DNA from: Pseudomonadota bacterium
GTDB taxonomy: Bacteria > Pseudomonadota > Gammaproteobacteria > Pseudomonadales > Pseudomonadaceae
Length of the DNA stretch: 19,872 bases
Assembly: GCA_023431055.1 (NCBI GenBank)
Contig: JAEYXX010000016.1
Location: forward strand, 1 to 19,872
Direction: 5' to 3'
Numbering within the stretch: the first letter of the stretch is position 1; each line of letters opens with the position of its first letter. The notes under the pieces are model-generated. The model saw only the letters and a list, made by a program, of their open reading frames with translations. It was not told where the DNA came from and did no database searches. The position numbers were made by a program, and so were the translations under genes. Below, piece by piece: positions 17,827-19,872 of the stretch.

Positions 17827-17849
17827 GTGGGAGCGGCTTCAGCCGCGAT
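17827..17849. repeat. Single REP-like hairpin of the Pseudomonas GGGAGCGGC type
   Basis: GTGGGAGCGGCTTCAGCCGC carries the inverted arms GCGGCT and AGCCGC and the GTGGGAG head seen in Pseudomonas REP elements. It lies 7 bp after the LysR stop. Only one copy is in the window, so it stands in a convergent gap as REPs typically do. Confidence 0.7.
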
Positions 17850-17870
17850 TGCGCCCTGAAAATCAGGCAC

Positions 17871-17896
17871 AAAAAACCCGGCGCCTAGGCCGGGTT
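17871..17896 (-). terminator. Rho-independent terminator of efp
   Basis: AACCCGGC (17896-17889 on the minus strand) pairs perfectly with GCCGGGTT (17882-17875) over a 6-base loop and is followed by TTTT. It is on the downstream side of efp, 18 bp after its stop. Confidence 0.88.
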
Positions 17897-17913
17897 CTTC
17901 GTAGCGTTCAAGC

Positions 17914-18486
17914 TCAGGCCGGAGCCTGGGTGCGGCCCTTGTAGGAACCGTCACGGGTATCGATCTCGATCCAGTCGTCGATGTCGACGAACTCGGCAAC
18001 CTTGATCTCGGTACCGTTGCGCAGCTTGGCAGGCTTCATCACCTTGCCGGAGGTGTCGCCACGGGCAGCGTTCTCGGTGTAGACAACCTGACGCACGATG
18101 GTGGTCGGCAGATCGACGGAGATCACCTTGCCTTCGAAGAACACGGCTTCGCAGACGTCGGTCATGCCTTCTTCGATGAACGGCAGAACGCTTTCCAGAT
18201 CTTCGGCACGCAGCTCGTAGGAGTTGTACTCCGGATCCATGAACACGTAATCCTCACCGCTGATGTAGGACAGGTTCACTTCCTTGCGCTCGAGAATCAC
18301 CGGCTCCATCTTGTCGTCGGCTTTGTAGACGGTCTCGGTCTTGGAACCGTTGAGCAGGTTCTTCAGCTTCATCTTGACGATGGCGCTGTTACGACCGGAC
18401 TTGGTGAACTCGGCCTTCTGGATCAGCCACGGCTGGCCATCGATCAGGGCCACGCTGTTGACTCTCATTTCTTGTGCAGTTTTCAT
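17914..18486 (-). CDS. efp: Translation elongation factor P, Arg32-rhamnosylated type
   Basis: 190 residues. EF-P binds between the E and P sites of ribosomes stalled on polyproline and promotes peptide-bond formation. The KOW-like N-terminal domain contains [20 protein letters not shown] with Arg at position 32 at the tip, the residue modified by EarP; Lys-type EF-P would have Lys there. The middle S1/OB domains include [14 protein letters not shown] and [11 protein letters not shown], and the C-terminal domain [21 protein letters not shown]. The ATG at 18486 gives the family start MKTAQE. earP lies 34 bp upstream on the same strand, and a promoter-like pair lies in the earP end, so efp may have both readthrough and its own transcription. 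It ends at a strong terminator. Confidence 0.96.
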
Positions 18487-18520
18487 GCGGATATCCGAAA
18501 TATGCGGGAGGTACAGAAAT

Positions 18521-19663
18521 CTAGGCCGCGTATGATAGCCAATTTAGGTAAAACTGTTCCAGCGCTGTGGCAAGGTCCGGCCGAGCGGCCTGCGAATCGC
18601 ACCAGCGCTCGGCATGTTGCTGCAATACCGGCCACGCCTGCAGAAGCGCAAGCCAGGCCTGTTCCATCCCCTCTCCGGCATTCCATGCGCGCCACCACGC
18701 GGCATGCGCAGCGGCGACGGCCGACGGCAACTCTGCGCCATAGAGCGCCAGGAAAGCCTCCAGCTTGTCCCAGTGCGCCCCTTCCTCCTGCGGATAGATA
18801 TGCCAGAGCAGCGGCCGGCCGGCCCACTGCGCGCGGATAAAGGAATCCTCGCCGCGCACCGCATTGAGGTCGCAGCTCCAGAGCAAGCGGTCGTAATCGT
18901 CCTGCGCAAGAAATGGCAGCATATGAATCTGCAGATTGCCGCGCCGGCGCTGATCACCCGGCGCCAGCTGCGCGTCGCCGAGCCAGACCTGCAGATCGGC
19001 GAGAATCTTGCCTTGCGGCACCAGTAGCTGAGTCGCTTGCGCGCCGGCTGCCAGCGCATCGAGCCAGCCCGCCAACCCGGCATTTTCGTAGGCGAACAGC
19101 GAAATCAAGCGCCCCCCGGCTGCACGCACCACGCCAAGCGATTGCAGAAACGCCTGCTGCGCCGAGGCATTGGCCTGAAAGGCGCGCCGCCGCGCCAGCA
19201 ACTCCGCCTCACGCAACAAGCCCCCCGTGCCCACCACGAACCCGGGAAAGAAGAAGAACTTCTGCAAACCGCCCGGCTGAGGTGATGGCAGGCCATGACA
19301 CCCGGCAACCCACTCTTCGGCGCTGAGGTATTCCAGGTTCAGCCACAGACGCCGCGAGCCGCGCGCCGTCATCGCCTCTATATAGGAAGGTGGCAACTGG
19401 CAGGCGAAGGCCTCGATCACCACCTCCGCCGGCTCCACCGCCGGGAACGGCTCGCGCCAGTGACGCACCTCCACACCCGAACACAGCTGACTCTCGGCGT
19501 CGGGATTCGCAGCAGGGCACAGGCGCACGAAGGCATTCAGCTCATCGACCCACAGACGCACCGCATGCCCCTGCTCGGCCGCCAACTGCCGAGCCAGCCG
19601 CCAGGTCACGCCAATATCGCCGTAGTTGTCCACCACGCTGCAGAAAATGTCCCACCTGGCCAC
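18521..19663 (-). CDS. earP: EF-P arginine rhamnosyltransferase
   Basis: 380 residues, GT104 family. EarP transfers rhamnose from dTDP-beta-L-rhamnose to Arg32 of EF-P. The N-terminus [20 protein letters not shown] carries the conserved DNYGDIG loop with Asp12 and Asp16 (by family comparison, catalytic); the C-terminal nucleotide-sugar site has [20 protein letters not shown] followed by [15 protein letters not shown]. Its substrate gene, efp, follows directly. The start is GTG at 19663 behind AGAGGGG by 5-6 bases. A group II intron ends 42 bases upstream on the same strand, so the native promoter upstream half may be lost; see the candidate -10 box at 19691-19696. Confidence 0.95.
18532..18561 (-). 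promoter_or_regulatory. Candidate internal promoter of efp
   Basis: On the minus strand TGGAAC and TATCAT are 18 bp apart, inside the last codons of earP. The -10 box is good, the -35 box fair. It would give a leader of about 40 nt. Confidence 0.4.
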
Positions 19664-19690
19664 ACGGCGCCCCTCTAGAAAATGATCGCC

Positions 19691-19696
19691 ATTCTA
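19691..19696 (-). promoter_or_regulatory. Candidate native -10 box of earP left next to the intron junction
   Basis: TAGAAT on the minus strand, in a GGGTAGAATGGCG context common in Pseudomonas promoters, 27 bp before the GTG. The intron 3' end at 19706 is 10 bp upstream, so the original -35 position is now occupied by intron sequence. Confidence 0.4.
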
Positions 19697-19708
19697 CCCG
19701 GCAGAATC

Positions 19709-19776
19709 GGGTAGGAGGCGGGGTCACCCCCGCCGTCCTCCCACACCACCGTACGTACGGTTCCGTATACGGCGGT
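19709..19776 (-). ncRNA. Group II intron domains V and VI
   Basis: Domain V: ACCGCCGTA (19776-19768) pairs with TACGGTGGT (19753-19745), the 2-nt bulge CG lies at 19755-19754, TACG pairs with CGTA, and GAAC closes the loop. Domain VI: GGGAGGA pairs with TCCT and CCC around an unpaired A at 19712, with a second helix GGCGGGG-GTGA-CCCCGCC. The unpaired A, six bases before the last intron base, is the expected branch point for lariat formation. Confidence 0.85.
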
Positions 19777-19782
19777 TCCTGC

Positions 19783-19872
19783 CTACTGACCAACAGCGTC
19801 AGCGAGCTTGGTTCCGTTGATGTGTCGCCTGTGGTAACTAAGCGCCCAGACCGGCCCTCGGAGTTTCCGACT
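19783..19872 (-). CDS. C-terminal 29 codons of a possible group II intron-encoded reverse transcriptase/maturase
   Basis: An open frame reaches the window edge and ends with TAG seven bases before domain V. Its last residues are HRRHINGTKLADAVGQ, basic then small, reading like the tail of an intron-encoded protein. The position just ahead of domain V is where such genes end (domain IV). The fragment is too short to show RT motifs, and 29 open codons alone are weak evidence in GC-rich DNA. Confidence 0.45.
   Translation of the reverse strand, partial: SRKLRGPVWALSYHRRHINGTKLADAVGQ

Larger units (their letters stand above)
19706..19872 (-). mobile_element. 3' end of a group II intron (probable class C), partial
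   Basis: The intron runs out of the right edge; only its 3' end is seen. On the minus strand it contains a 32-nt domain V (19776-19745), a domain VI with bulged A (19742-19709), and ends ACCCGAT at 19706. The 32-nt length of domain V, with a 4-bp upper stem and 2-nt bulge, fits class C introns, which insert next to hairpins such as terminators and attC sites. The reading frame just before domain V fits the end of an intron-encoded protein. The 5' exon and intron boundary lie outside the window, so a truncated copy cannot be excluded. Confidence 0.85.

Overview
The window is chromosomal DNA of a Pseudomonas-type gammaproteobacterium. GC is high throughout. The gene content is typical of the genus: an EF-P carrying Arg32 next to its rhamnosyltransferase EarP, a stand-alone CysI followed by a DUF934 gene, a short type II DAHP synthase, a DeaD helicase with a DbpA-like tail, and a REP-like hairpin of the GGGAGCGGC type. 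The species cannot be fixed from the sequence alone; several neighbours recall the PA2840-PA2852 and PA1837-PA1838 regions of P. aeruginosa from memory.

Layout. (1) 1-3174, minus strand: a polyamine-type cluster with an AraC regulator carrying an NTF2/SnoaL-like N-terminus, a PuuB/PauB-like FAD oxidoreductase, a small cupin and a PotF/SpuD-type binding protein cut by the left edge. (2) 3175-4777: a DUF2970 membrane protein convergent with an orphan periplasmic sugar-binding-like protein, then a 37-residue membrane peptide with its own promoter and terminator. (3) 4778-7205: an AT-rich control region, cysI and an overlapping DUF934 gene, closed by a strong terminator. (4) 7292-9681: a small DUF2513-like gene and a convergent deaD helicase gene with a leader of about 210 nt. 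(5) 9789-12168: a spermidine-synthase-like methyltransferase divergent from type II DAHP synthase; the region between them holds two TCACGTGA palindromes. (6) 12165-15041, minus strand: DUF1127, an EamA exporter, a DUF3291 protein and a YcaQ/AlkX-like DNA glycosylase. (7) 15139-17819: two LysR regulators flanking a TauE/SafE transporter. (8) 17871-19663, minus strand: earP then efp, the writer and substrate of translation-factor rhamnosylation. (9) 19706-19872: the 3' end of a group II intron (probable class C) on the minus strand, with domains V and VI and perhaps the last codons of its protein. It ends 42 bases upstream of earP and runs out of the window.

Most of the region is ordinary core metabolism and regulation. 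The main accessory element is the intron at the right edge, which has landed between a probable -10 box of earP and whatever lay upstream. Three convergent gene pairs end in palindromic, back-to-back or overlapping stop codons with no room for a terminator. No CRISPR array, tRNA, rRNA, prophage or defence system was seen.
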